A DNA stretch of 64,000 bases. Origin: Verrucomicrobiota bacterium (GTDB lineage: Bacteria; Verrucomicrobiota; Verrucomicrobiia; Chthoniobacterales; UBA10450). How positions within the stretch are numbered: the stretch's first letter is position 1; every line of letters starts with the position of its first letter. The notes under the pieces were generated by a model. It saw only the letters and a list, made by a program, of their open reading frames with translations, did no database searches and was not told the DNA's origin. This document shows, in pieces, positions 8,960-20,500 of this stretch. Where the stretch lies: NCBI GenBank assembly GCA_003218375.1, contig QHNH01000009.1, forward strand, positions 62,001-126,000, read 5' to 3'. A program made the position numbers and the translations under genes.

Positions 8960-9615
8960 TGGTCGGCAGTGCGCATGGTGTCCATCGCGACGACGTAATT
9001 CTTATTTCGAAAACTGTAGCTCACCGTCGCGGTGGCTCTGCGGAGGTTCAGGTTCGTGGTCGCTCCCGCGAAAGTCATGGTCGTTGCGGTATCGGCGACG
9101 GTCGTGACCAAAGTTCCGGTGACGATGACCTGTCCAGAGACCGGATCCTGGTAGATGAACGCCTGCCTGGAGATTGGCTGACCGCTTGCCGTCCGATAAT
9201 ACGGATAATAGGGGTAGTAGGAACTGGTTGTAGCGGGCGTAGCGGTTGGAGCCGCCGTAGGAAAGGCCACTCCCGAGGTAGCCAAGGCATCGAGTTCCGC
9301 CGTGGTCATGACCTCGATCGGAACTTTTCCCAGGGCTGGATTGAAGGTGCCTGAGATATAGGCGGCTGAGACATCGAATGGCTCTTTCGAAAGGACCAGG
9401 TCGATCTGGTTTTGGGCGGCGGTCTGGGCCTCGCTGTAAAGACGTGAGGTCACGGCGTAGGTATTGATGGCGTTGAAGCCGATGTAACAACCCGCCGCCA
9501 TAACTCCAAGGACCGCCAGGGCGATGACGATCTCGACCAGCGTGAAGGCGGCACGCAGGGCGACGGGGCGTGGAACACACCGGTGAGACCGGAACTGGCG
9601 CGAGAGCGACATCAT
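8956..9615 (-). CDS. PilV-like minor prepilin
   Basis: About 219 residues. The start is taken at 9615, because GGAAA lies 5-6 bases before it; ATGs at 9627 and 9612 are alternatives. The prepilin signal is clear: ALRAAFTLVEIVIALAVLG, cleaved before F, with Glu5 present. After the helix come a low-complexity Tyr/Pro stretch (SSYYPYYPYY) and a Thr-rich beta region. It is the first gene of a three-gene prepilin operon (PilV, PilW, PilX types) on the minus strand. Confidence 0.78.
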   Translation of the reverse strand: MMSLSRQFRSHRCVPRPVALRAAFTLVEIVIALAVLGVMAAGCYIGFNAINTYAVTSRLYSEAQTAAQNQIDLVLSKEPFDVSAAYISGTFNPALGKVPIEVMTTAELDALATSGVAFPTAAPTATPATTSSYYPYYPYYRTASGQPISRQAFIYQDPVSGQVIVTGTLVTTVADTATTMTFAGATTNLNLRRATATVSYSFRNKNYVVAMDTMRTADQ

Positions 9616-9720
9616 TATAGTTTCCATAAGCAGGACGCATGCCGATTGTTATGGTTGGCCCCTCGCACATGGGCGCGCATCGCTTCGTCGCCGGTATCAG
9701 TCCTGCTCAGATTCGGAGTC

Positions 9721-10032
9721 ATGATTCAGATGCACTCGCGACCGAAGGAGCAGCGTGAAGCGGTGCGCAATCTCGTGCACCTCGTCCTCATCCGAGACAT
9801 GGGAACCTTCAATCCGGAGCGGTTTAAGGACTGGATCAAAGATATCGACGCGAGGTTTCGCAAAGTCGGGTTGACCCTGTCATTCGAGATCCGTTCGCGC
9901 ACCGTCCATTTCACCATCAAGGAAATCCGCTCGGGGCGAACAGCCTTCAATTTCAGCGCCTCGACGCGCGTCCAATTCGACGATCGCGACGTGGTGATGT
10001 CGGTAGAGGATTTCGCGAAGCCGATGCGGTAA
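9721..10032 (+). CDS. Small hypothetical protein
   Basis: 103 residues from the ATG at 9721; an upstream ATG in frame at 9583 would overlap the prepilin gene on the other strand. The sequence has balanced composition with alternating helix/strand (ERFKDWIKDIDARFRKVGLTLSFEIRSR), no signal peptide and no membrane segment, so it is probably a cytosolic protein. I recognise no family. The antisense frame over the same bases is Arg/Ser-rich and looks like a shadow. Confidence 0.5.
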   Translation: MIQMHSRPKEQREAVRNLVHLVLIRDMGTFNPERFKDWIKDIDARFRKVGLTLSFEIRSRTVHFTIKEIRSGRTAFNFSASTRVQFDDRDVVMSVEDFAKPMR

Positions 10033-10057
10033 GGCAACCCCGCGGTGCCGCCATACG

Positions 10058-10501
10058 CTACCTTTCCGTTCCCAGCTTTAGCCCCAGCATTTCCGCGGCT
10101 TTGCTGGCGGATAAATTCTTTGCTTCTACTGCAACTTCCGCCGGTACCCACTTTGGGAAAGCCACGGCGCTGATCTTGTGCTTGCCCTGCGCCGTATGAA
10201 TCTCGCGAATTGCGCTCAGATCCTTCGGTTCGAATTGATCCCGTAACTTAACTGCCGCCGGCCAGAGGCTGCGATGCACATAGGTCACCTTGCCTCCAAG
10301 TAACCGGCAAACCAGGACCTCTTTCGAAGCGCGTACCGCGCGCGTGCACCGAAAAATCTGCGACGCTTTCCGATGTTTCCACCAGCTTCCCCGGATCGGC
10401 TCGCCCGCGATCGCGGCCGCGAGGCTCGGCGCCGGCCCGCGCGCCGACTCCAGCACGATCCCATTCGCTTTTACAAAGGCGAGTGCTTCCCGCGCCGTCA
10501 T
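10058..10501 (-). CDS. Conserved hypothetical protein coupled to a START-like membrane protein
   Basis: 147 residues. The start ATG at 10501 overlaps the stop of the upstream gene (10498) in an ATGA, which decides the start against a longer frame. The protein begins MTAREALAFVKANGIVLESA, with GEPIRGSWWKHRKASQIF in the middle and a C-terminal half rich in Lys/Ala ending with AAEMLGLKLGTER. It is soluble, with no signal. The RGSWW segment is distinctive, but I cannot name the family with certainty. Confidence 0.6.
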   Translation of the reverse strand: MTAREALAFVKANGIVLESARGPAPSLAAAIAGEPIRGSWWKHRKASQIFRCTRAVRASKEVLVCRLLGGKVTYVHRSLWPAAVKLRDQFEPKDLSAIREIHTAQGKHKISAVAFPKWVPAEVAVEAKNLSASKAAEMLGLKLGTER

Positions 10502-11415
10502 CGGGCGGTGAGCCGGCTCTCTTCCGCCCGGCGCGCAATGGCGCGCAACCACATTCGGCGAATGATGTCGCTCCCCGGGTGGATCAGCCGCCAGTAAATG
10601 CCAAACTGCCGAAGCGCGGCGGGGCTATTTGCGCAGATGCGCGTCTCGGTCGCGATAGTGGATCCTCCATCTTCAGCCGGCGTCACGATAAAATTCATCG
10701 TCGCAAGCACGACACCCGGACGCAAAGTCTTACGAAACAAATCCGGCTCCAGTCGCCCCGATCCTCGCGCTGCCCGCGGGGCGGCAATAACAGTGCCTAT
10801 CACCAGCTCTCGTGGCGCTTCATCCTCGAGCAGAACGAACGTGGTTTGGGTAGCGACATCGAGCAACGGCTTCTGTTCCGGCGCATTCAGGACGCTTTCA
10901 GGCCCCGTCCCGCCGCAGCGACGGATCGCGGTTAAGGTGCGGAAAAGCAGGATCTCATCTGCGCGCACTTCATGGATGGCGGTAAAGACTTTGGCCGGCG
11001 GGGCTGCGACCTTCAGGACATGGCGCTCGCCCACCTGCCACCGCGGCATCCAATCATCCAGCTTGGTGACGTGGTTCGCTGCCTCTTGATCGCGATAGGG
11101 CAGGAACAAAATCCCGACCGCCAAGAGCAAGCCGACGCCCGAAACCATCAAGGCCCTCCGGCGCGTTTGAATGTAGACGAAGCGTGATGGGCGAATGAGT
11201 GAGATCAATCCTGCGAAGAACAACGCAAAACCGAGATAGACAAGGTAAGAGTCGATCATCCCCGCACCGATCGCGACGACCAGAAAACCTCCTGCCATCA
11301 CCAGGACGGCTATTCCGCGCGTGGGGATTCCCAGCCATCGAAGCGGATAGAGGAAGGAAAGCGCTCCCGCCAGCACGAGCGCAAAGCCCGCAACGAACAG
11401 AATCGATTCTAACAT
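10498..11415 (-). CDS. Membrane protein with C-terminal START/SRPBCC-like domain
   Basis: 305 residues. The first ~115 hold four hydrophobic helices in two hairpins, starting MLESILFVAGFALVLAGALS. The remainder (about 125-305) reads like an SRPBCC/polyketide-cyclase fold: a first strand VGERHVLKVAAPPAKVFTAI, central LATMNFIVTPAEDGGSTIATETRI and a long C-terminal helix after FGIYWRLIHPGSDIIRRMWL. Such domains bind hydrophobic ligands; the ligand is not known here. It is translationally coupled to the downstream 147-residue gene. Confidence 0.65.
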   Translation of the reverse strand: MLESILFVAGFALVLAGALSFLYPLRWLGIPTRGIAVLVMAGGFLVVAIGAGMIDSYLVYLGFALFFAGLISLIRPSRFVYIQTRRRALMVSGVGLLLAVGILFLPYRDQEAANHVTKLDDWMPRWQVGERHVLKVAAPPAKVFTAIHEVRADEILLFRTLTAIRRCGGTGPESVLNAPEQKPLLDVATQTTFVLLEDEAPRELVIGTVIAAPRAARGSGRLEPDLFRKTLRPGVVLATMNFIVTPAEDGGSTIATETRICANSPAALRQFGIYWRLIHPGSDIIRRMWLRAIARRAEESRLTAR

Positions 11416-11420
11416 CTTGA

Positions 11421-11525
11421 CTAACTCACCTGTGTAAGGCCGAGCACGATGTCGAACTTCGCGGTCAGCTCACCGATCCGCGAATCCTTGACGGGAAGGA
11501 ATTCGACCGTGACAGCTTCCGTCAT
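11421..11525 (-). CDS. Possible 34-residue small ORF upstream of the START-domain gene
   Basis: The frame reads MTEAVTVEFLPVKDSRIGEL and ends LTQVS with a TAG five bases before the start of the next minus-strand gene (11415). The amino-acid mix is protein-like and the spacing is operon-like, so it could be a small protein, a leader peptide or the remnant of a longer gene. No homology can be claimed. Confidence 0.28.
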   Translation of the reverse strand: MTEAVTVEFLPVKDSRIGELTAKFDIVLGLTQVS

Positions 11526-11563
11526 TTTAATGGAGGGACGGCCGGCGGCCGGCCCTCAAGGCG

Positions 11564-14500
11564 CTATTTCAGGTTGTAAATCTCGACGAGCGCAATGCCG
11601 ATACCGCCGTTCTTGCCGGCGACGATGGCGGTGAATTGTCCCGGCGGCGCCAGCGACGTGAAGATGCCGGATTCCTTCGGATCGGGCAGGGCCAGTCCGT
11701 TGGCGGTGAGTTGAGCCGCCGCGGTCGGGTCGCTCTGCCAATCGTCGTTCGAGATCATGATGGTGCCATTCGCGTTGTGCAACTCGAGGGTCGGATCGGC
11801 CAGCACGTTGCTCAGGCCGATGCCGGATAACGACGGACCGAGAGCGCGCACCGCGATCCGAGTCGGGAGATTGTTTCCCCCGAGAACAAACCCGCCGATC
11901 ATCACTTCGTTGCCGGTCCGGACAAAACCGCGGGTGCTGATGTTCGCCAAAGCGGAATCGACCGCCTGGTTGTTATCATAGACTTCAACCAGACCGATGC
12001 CGGTTGTTTGGCCGACGCCCTTCAGAATGACGGTGTAGGCCGCGGGCGGCAAGGTCGCCAGGATCACAGATTCGCGATCGTCCGTCGGCTGGAAGACCGT
12101 GCCCTCGATCTGCGCCTTCTGCGGACTGTCTTTCCAGTTGTCATTTGAGGTAATCAAGGCGCCGCTCGCTCCATGCAATTCCAGGACCGGATCGTTCAGG
12201 ACCGACGCGGCCGGCAGTCCAGCATTGACCAGCGAAGGCCCGATGCCGCGGAGCACAACCGGCTTGGCGACGTTACCGGTAATGATGAAGCCGCCGATCA
12301 TCACCTTATCGCCGACATCGACGCGCAACCGGGTCGAGATGTTCAAGGCTTGGGCGGGCGTGACGGTAGGTGTAGCTGTCGCCGTAGCCGTCGGCGTGGC
12401 GGTTGCTGTAGGTGTAGCGGTGGCCGTAGCTGTAGCCGTCGGCGTAGCGGTGGCGGTGGCCGTTGCTGTGGCCGTAGGTGTAGCGGTTGGCGTGGCCGTT
12501 GCCGTCGGAGTCGGCGACGGCGTTGTTCCGATAACAGTCAAGGTAAAGCTCTGGTTCACTGTCGCCGTTACGCCATTGTTGGCGCCGATCGTAAACGGCC
12601 AGGTGCCGCCGGTAAGTGGCCCGGGTATGCCGGACAAAGTCGCGGTGCCATTGTTGTTATTCACGAAGGTCACCCCTGCCGGGAGATTGCCAGTGCGCGT
12701 GATCGACATGCTCGAGTTAGTCGGGAACCCGGTGGTCGTGACCGTGAACGTGCCAGGCGAGCCTTCGGTGAAGGTCGTGTGGTCCGCGCTCGTAAACGCC
12801 GGGCCCTGCAACACCGTCAGGGTAAAGCTCTGGGTCGCGTCCGGCGAGATGCCGTTGCTGGCCTTGATCGTGATCGGATAAGTCCCGCCCGTGTTCGCGT
12901 TCGGTGTTCCAGACAAGGTCGCAGTGCCGTTGTTGTTGTTCACGAAGGTTACTGTCCCGGGCAACGCACCCGTTTCCGTAATAACCATGCTCGCGTTCGT
13001 CGGGAATCCCGTCGTGGTAATGGTGAACGTGCCGGCCGTGGCAACCTTGAAGGTCGCGTTGTTCGCGCTGGTGATGGCGGGCGGCTGGCCTACTGTGATG
13101 TTCGCCGTGCCGGTAATGGTGTTAGTCACCGTATCGGTCGCGGTAATGCTCTGGTTGCCGCCCGTGACCAGCGTCGCGCTAAAGGTGTGGGCGCCGTTGT
13201 CCCCGGCCAGGAAGGTGTAGTCCCCTGGCACGGCCGAGCCCGCGCCGGCGTCGGACTTGGTGAAGTGCACCGTCCCACCATAACTGGTGGCGGTGTTATT
13301 GAACTGATCCAGCGCCATGACCGTGAAGTTGAAAGCGTTATTGGGCAGCACGGAGGCCGGCGCTACCAGACCCAGGTGCGTCGCGTTACCGGCACTGACA
13401 TTGATGTTGGCGCTCGTCCCATTGATGCCAGCATTGACCGAGTCCGTCGCCGTGATCGTCTGGTTCCCCACCGTCTTTAACGTCGCGCTCAAGGTCTTAG
13501 TTCCATTATCACCAGCCAGGAACTGGTAGTTCACCGGCAACGCGGCCTGGGCATCGGTGCTCGTGAACTTGGCCGTGCCCAGGTAGCCAGTCGCGACGTT
13601 ATTAGCCGCGTCGAGCGCCGTTACAACAAAGTTAAACGCATTGCCCGCTGTCGCGCTCGCCGGTGCGCTCACTGAGAAATGCGTCGCCGCGCCCGGGGAG
13701 ACCGAGATGTTGCCGCTCGTGCCGCTGATGGCGTTGTTATTGACGTCGGTAGCCGTGAGCGTCTGCGTGCCCGCGGTATTAAGCGTGGCGCTAAACATGA
13801 ACGAACCGGCGTCGCCGGCATTAAAGGTGTGATCACCCGGCAGACTGGCCGCGCCGTCGGTGCTGGTAATGTGCACCTGTGCCGCAAAATTGACGTCGAC
13901 GTTGTTAAACTGATCCAGAGCCGTAACCGTAAAGCCGAAAGAGCTGCCGGACGTCGCACTCGCGGGAGCGACGACCGACAGATGCGTCGCGGTCGCCGCA
14001 CTAACATTGACGTCAGCGTGGCCGTTGATGGTATTAGTGACTGTGTCGGTCGCGGTGACCGTCTGCGTGCCCGACGTCACAAAGGTCACGCCATTCGTGA
14101 AGGTGTGCACGCCGGCATCGGCGAGGGTAAAGGTGTAATCCCCCGGAACGGACGAGCCTGCGCCTGCGTCGGTCTTGGTGAAGTGGACTGTGCCGGTGTA
14201 GTTTGTGTCGGTGTTACCCGCGGTGTCGAGCGCTGTCACCGTGATGGTGAACGGTGAGCCCGCGGTAGCGTTCGCCGGCGCCGTGACCGTGAAGTGCGTT
14301 GCCGGGCCCGCGGTATTAGTCAGCGAGAAATCAGCCGGACCATTATATCCAGTCGCGGTCGCGGTAACCGTATAAGGACCGCCCACGGTGTTACTCGCGG
14401 TAGCATTGATCGTGGCTATGCCGCTCGCATTCGTGGTCGCTGGGTTAGTTCCAGACAGGGTGGCGGTGGGTTCGCTGGCCGGAGCCGTGAAGGTAACGGA

Positions 14501-17500
14501 AACACCGCTGATAAAAGTAACTCCGGACTCAGATACGGTCGCCTGGAGCGGGTTAGCGAAAGCCATTCCGACTATGGTGCTTTGCGGCGTTCCCGCCGTC
14601 GCTGCGATCATGTAGTTCGCCTCAACCGCGCCGATGTCCACTGTAGTATTCACTACGCGCGGGAAACCTGGGCCGCGCTGATCCACCGGCAGTGGCTCGG
14701 CGACGTTTGCATCGTTATCCAAATCGAAGGTGTCCGCGGGCAAGAGCGCGTTACTGCCGTTGTTGATCGCGAGGCCGCCAAGCACAGGCAGATGCGTCTG
14801 AGTCGGACCTCCGTTATTCCCCAGCGTCGTGTTGATTACGGTGCTGGTATCGAGCGTGCCCGTGCCCGCATTGCCGACGATATTGCCGTGGGCTGGGTCA
14901 GTGCTCTTGTCAGTGAGCCCGCCGGCAGTCGCCGAGTCGCCAACTAAGTTGAACGAGCTGGAAGAATTGACTGCGCCTTGGATGTCGTCTGCAGTCGTGC
15001 CTGTGCCGACGAAGTTACCGGCAACGATCGTGTTATTAAGGGTGACCGGCGCTCCACTGGGATTAGAATAGAGACCGCCGGCAGTGCCGCCGTTGTCATC
15101 CGAGTCGGCGCGATTTTGCGTAATGGTGACGTTGGTCAGCGTGGCGTTGCCGCCAAAATAGTTGTAAATCCCGCCCCCATCGGTCTTGCACGTGTTACCG
15201 CTCACCGTGCTGTTAACCATCTCCAGGGTGCCGCCTTCGTTGATAATACCGCCGGTGTGCTGGTCCGCCGAATTGCCACTGATCGTGCTGTCAAGAATCG
15301 TGAGCGTCGCGCCAGACCTGTTGTATATCCCGCCGATAGCGTTGGTAGCGTGATTACTAGAAATGCTGCTGCCGCGGATCGTTAGGGTGCGATTATCAGC
15401 ATTGAAAATAGCACCGCCGTAATCAGCCGTATTCCCGGTGATACTACAGAAGTTCAGCGTGAGCGTACCGTCGCTGGCGATACCACCGCCGTCATCCCCA
15501 ACTACTTTGCCATTAGCGATGGTCAGTCCAGAGATGGTCACCGTCTTTGCAGCCTGGACCTCGAACACACGGCTCGCGTTATTACCGCTGACGGTGATTA
15601 CCGAAGCGCCCGGCCCGGTGATCGTGACGTTCTTATCAACCAACAGCTCGCCAGTTGTCAGCGTGATTGTTCCGGTAAGTGCAGCTTGGAAGTTAATTGT
15701 CGCGCCGTCACAGACGTCGAGCAACGCCTGGCGCAGCGAACCGGCGCCGCTGTCGTTCAGGTTGGTGACCGTGGCCGGATTAGCGCAGGCGAGGACGGTC
15801 TGCGAAACCGTGTTGGAAGTGGAACCAAGGTAATTCGCGTCGCCGTTGTAGGTGGCGGTGATCGAATGCGGTGAGCCGGCTACGGTCAATGTTGAAGTCG
15901 TGCAGGTTGCCACGCCGCTGCTCAACGGCTGGATGCTCGTGCTGCCTTCGTCGCACGTAATCGGCGTCGCCCCATCGAAAAAGGTCGCCGTTCCCGTAGG
16001 TGTCCCGGGAGGCGCCCCCACCGGGCTAACTGTCGCGGTAAAAGTAACTGCGAATCCGTTGGAGGAAGGATTCTGCGATGAGATCAGGTTCGTGCTTGTG
16101 GCCTGCTTGATAACGACCGTGTAGGCCTGTGAACCGGTAGCTCCCACGGTGTCAGTCGCGGTGACGGTGAAGTTATAGGATCCCGGTGTGTTCGGCGTGC
16201 CTGAGATCACCCCGCTGTTGGCGTCCAAGGTCAGCGGCGGCGGCAAGGTTCCGGTAAAGCTGAAGGTCTTCGTCCCCGTGCCGCCACTGGCCGTCTCAGT
16301 CTGGCTATAGGGAGTGCCGACCTGGCCGGCCGGCAATGTCGCTGGACCCACTATGATCGCAGCGTTAATCACGATCTGGTAAGCCTTCGACGTGTTAGCT
16401 CCGAGACTATCGGTTGCCTTGATCGTAAAGTTGAAGGTGTTCGCCACCGTCGGCGTCCCGCTGATTTCGCCCGTGCCGGCATTGAGACTCAGGCCGTTCG
16501 GTAGGCTGCCGACACTCACGGAGTAGGCGATGGCGCCGGTTCCGCCCGTGGTCACGATCGTTTGACTGTAACCCGGGAAATCCTTGGTCCAGGCGGCCAG
16601 CGGACTGTTTGTAGTGAAGGCTATTGCGTCCGCTACCGTGATCGTGAACGCCGTGGTGTCGAAGGTCCCCGCCGTATTCGTGGCCCGGACCATAAGTCCC
16701 GAGAATGTTCCAGCCGTCGTTGGATTGGCGGCAGCCAATGCGCCCGCCGAGCTTAGCGAGAAGCCACCGGGTAGTGCATTACCGACAGACGTATAAGTGG
16801 GCGCCGGGAACCCATTCGCGATAAAGTTATAGCCGGCATAAGCGAAGCCCACCGTTGCCTTGTCCGGCGGCGTCTGGGCACTGAACAACGTCGGCGGAAT
16901 GTGCACTGGCACACTGGTGGCGTTGGTGTTCACCGTGCTGAAGTTGCTGCCGGAAATATTTGCAGTGTTAGTGATGTTCCCGCCGCCAAAGCCGGCGTTG
17001 ACCGTCGCATCGAATTTCATCGTCACGGTGGTGCCGGGATTCAACGTGCCGATGGTTACGGGTAACCCGAGGAAGTGGCTTCCGGTGACACTGCCCGGGA
17101 TAGCACCTTTCGCCTGACCCTTGGACGGCAGACGCCGCTCGCCCTTGGTCAGGAAGCCATACATCAGGCTGTCGCGATCCTTCTCCGCGTAGGAATCCGG
17201 CAGCCCGATCGCATGGCCCATCTCGTGCAGGATGGTCGTGAGTAGGTCGAGATGACCGGCCGGCGCGCCCGCCGGATCGGTGTAGCGGCGGGTGGCGGAG
17301 GTTTCCTTCGCAAAGAGCGATTCGCCCTGGCCGCCGCCATCAATGAACCAACCGTTGCCCCCGGCATTGTTATCAACCCGAATGCGATAACCGTCCGCTT
17401 CGCCCAGATAAATACTCGGCAGGTCGGCGACTTCAAATTTCAACTTCTGGAGCGCGGCAGACTGCTCGGTCGTTAGACCCGTGGCTTCCCAGCGCGCTCG

Positions 17501-20500
17501 CGCCGCAGCGACCACCTGATCCAGTTGACCTTGGGAAACCGCGCCTCGATCCTGAGCTGGAGCTGCCATTTCGGCGACCGCCGCAGGAGCGATAACCGGC
17601 GCGACGACCTTTGCCGCCACTGCGGCGGTTGTTGAATTACTGCCTGCCTTCGCCTTCGGGGAAACCGGGTTCTGTCGTTCGATTCCGCCTGGCGCGAGCA
17701 TCAAGGGCGGCAGGGTGCAATTGACGTTGGTGTAGTTAACGACCGTGCCGGCGCCAGCGGTGACGATCTTGCCCGCAACGGCATCTGTGCTGGCCACGTA
17801 GCTCTCGACGTTTGCGGAGTTCGTCCCGCTGCCGGTTAAGCCCTGGATGTTGAAGGTCGTGTTGGTGTACTGCTCGAGGAAGTAGTCGGCAAATTTTGAC
17901 GCGTTATCTGCGTGAATGTTGTTCTTCGTTACCGTCGAGAAGTTAACGCAGGTGTGGTTAGTCTCACCGCCAGTATTGTTACCTGCGAAGAACCACGTCC
18001 CGGCACTCTTCGCCGTCTGAACAGTGTTACCCTTAATCGTCAACTGCGCCGAGCCACTTCCCGCACGAGCGCCGCCGCGAATGCCATAGTCGAACGCTGT
18101 GGTTGTATTGATGCCGCTACCGGTTCCCTGGATTGTGTTGTTCTCAACATTCGCGATGATCGAACCGTTGCCTTCCTCCACGATATTGATGCCTTGGCCC
18201 GGGTTGTTCGTGATGTTGGTAGCGAGCGTGTTTCCCTTGATGGTTCCCGTCAACGACGCCGTCCCGGTCACCGCGATGTTGATCCCGACGCCCTGCCGAG
18301 CCGTGGCGACGTTATTCTCCAAGTCGAACGTTCCAGCACCAGTCGTAGACGAGATATTGATCGCCGACTGTCCAACACCCCCTCCGGTCGTGCTGGTAAA
18401 AGTGCATCCAGTAATAGTTGCGTCGAAACGCGCCGAAGCGCCGCTCACGTCAACCTGGATACCGTCCGAAGTGTGCGCTCCGGCGTACTCACCGTTGATT
18501 TTTGAATCAAAGGTTGCGCCGTTAACTACGACTTGGAAGTTAGCCGCGACAGAGTTGAAGATGGAGATATGATCGCCGATCACATTTTTGCCGCTATTGG
18601 CAAAGGTGCATCCGTTCTGAATTGTCAGCTTGTCCTTCTCGCTCCCCGCGGCGTTCGTCCCCGAAGCGTTAATGATCGAGACGTTGAACTGGGCGGTGTC
18701 GCTGATATCCACGTTATCCCAGACGCTGTCCTGGCTCGCCGAAGCGAGACCTTTCAGGTGAAACAGATAGATGCCCGACTCCCACACCGCATCGCCGGTA
18801 TTGCTAATGCTGACATTGGTCAGATCCAGATTGGTAACATTGTTTCCATTGATGCCGTGCTGCACGGTGGTGCCGAGGATGATGATGTTACTCAGGTTTA
18901 CATTGACGGCTGCGGACAGGTTTATCGCTCCATTCTCGTCAGTATTCTCGTTGCCGCCGACCGTGCCGTTGGATACCGCACCGTTGGCGTTGTTGGCATT
19001 CAAGAACCTCATCAATGTGAGGTTCACGTTCCGCGCGCCGATAAAGCTCGCCCCTCGAGCGTTAGTGCCCTGAATCGTGCCGCCAGTGCACGTCGGAGTT
19101 GCTACCGTGCAAGAGCCTCCGTTGCCTGTCACCGTCAGGCCGCCGCTCGATCCGGTCGTGTCGAGAATAATGCCGTTTGCGGGTAGCGTGTTATTACCGG
19201 TTACCGAAATGCTGCGGAAGGTCAGGCCGCTTGAGCCGATGGTGGTGTTAGCAACATTGAGTGCCGTGCCTGTCGTCGTAGTGATGGTATTGACCACTGC
19301 GCTGCCCCCAGCGCAATCGTTCGTCGCGCAAACGTTGACGACTCCGCCGTTGGTCGCGGTGAACGCGGGATTTGTCGTGGTCGTCAGGCTCAATCCACCC
19401 CGGAAGGTAATCGTCGCGGTACTGCTCAGGTCGTTATTATCGAGGAAAATGCCGGTGCCGCCGGCAGTCTCGGTGATCGCGGCGGGGAAGGTCACCGACC
19501 CGCCCGTCATGTTCGTCACGTTGACTGAGTGGCCGGCATTGTTCGTGATCGCGCTGGCAATAAAGATTGTCGCATTTCCGCCGCTCACGAGCACATCATC
19601 GCCCGAGACGCCGCTGATCGTGCCGCTGCCGTTGATCGTGAAGGTGCCGGCAACGTTGACAAGCTGAATGCCGATCCCGGTGAAGCTGCTCGTGCCGGCG
19701 CTGTCGATCGTCACGCTGAGCGTGCCGCCGGAATCAGCGCGGAACAGTCCGCCGGTTCCGTTCATCGTTACGTTCGAAATCGTTAACGTCCCGACTGTCG
19801 CAGTCGTGGTATTGGCAATTTTATAGTTGGTCGTGTTTCCGATGGTGAATCCGGTGACCGTGTTGCCGCTCGCCAAGGTGATTGCGTTTGTGGTTCCGCC
19901 GGTTGTAACAAAAGTCGTATTCGTCCCGGCGGTATTAATTACGATCGTGTTGACCGTGAGATTGGCGCCGCTGCCGTAAAGCAATTGGTTGTTCAACAGA
20001 GTCAGGCCGCCGTCGTAGGAAGCGACGGTGTTCTTCACAAAAATGATGTCGCCCGCGGCGTCCGGACCGGTGGCGCCGGAGATATCCGCCAGAGAATTAA
20101 AAGGCCTTGTATTGGAGCCATCTTCGGCGCCATTCGCGCCGGCGTAGGTGCCGTCCACATACCAGACCCGCGCGCCCAGTATGATGCTCACCAGGCCCGT
20201 GCTCGGCAGGCTGTCGGTATCGGTGACCGTATAGCTAAAGGTGTCGGTCAGGTTCTGGTCGCCGGTTTGCGGAGTGTAGGTAAAGGAACCATTGCTGTTG
20301 ATCGTTACGCTGCCGCCCGCGCTGGTCGCGAAAGTGCCGGTCGTAAGAACGAGACTGGCGTCCGGGGTGACGCCATCGATGTCGTGAACGCCGTTCAACA
20401 CCCCGGCGGCCGCGTTGACCACCAACTGGGTGTTGCCCGCCGCGTTGTAGCTATGCGCGATCGCGTTCGGCGAAACTTTGGCCGAGTTACCCACGAAGGT

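Noticed and set aside
9726-10151. 141-codon minus-strand frame opposite the small hypothetical gene
   Set aside because: Ser/Arg-rich and lacking regular structure, whereas the plus-strand product has balanced composition.
12173-13480. 435-codon plus-strand frame within the giant gene
   Set aside because: Arg-rich, low-complexity translation lying opposite the Ig-repeat and Pro/Thr linker region; an artefact of repetitive GC-rich DNA.
13095-14310. Regular repeats resembling a CRISPR array at first sight
   Set aside because: The unit is about 300 bases, translates in frame to Ig-like domains, and has no short repeat/spacer structure.
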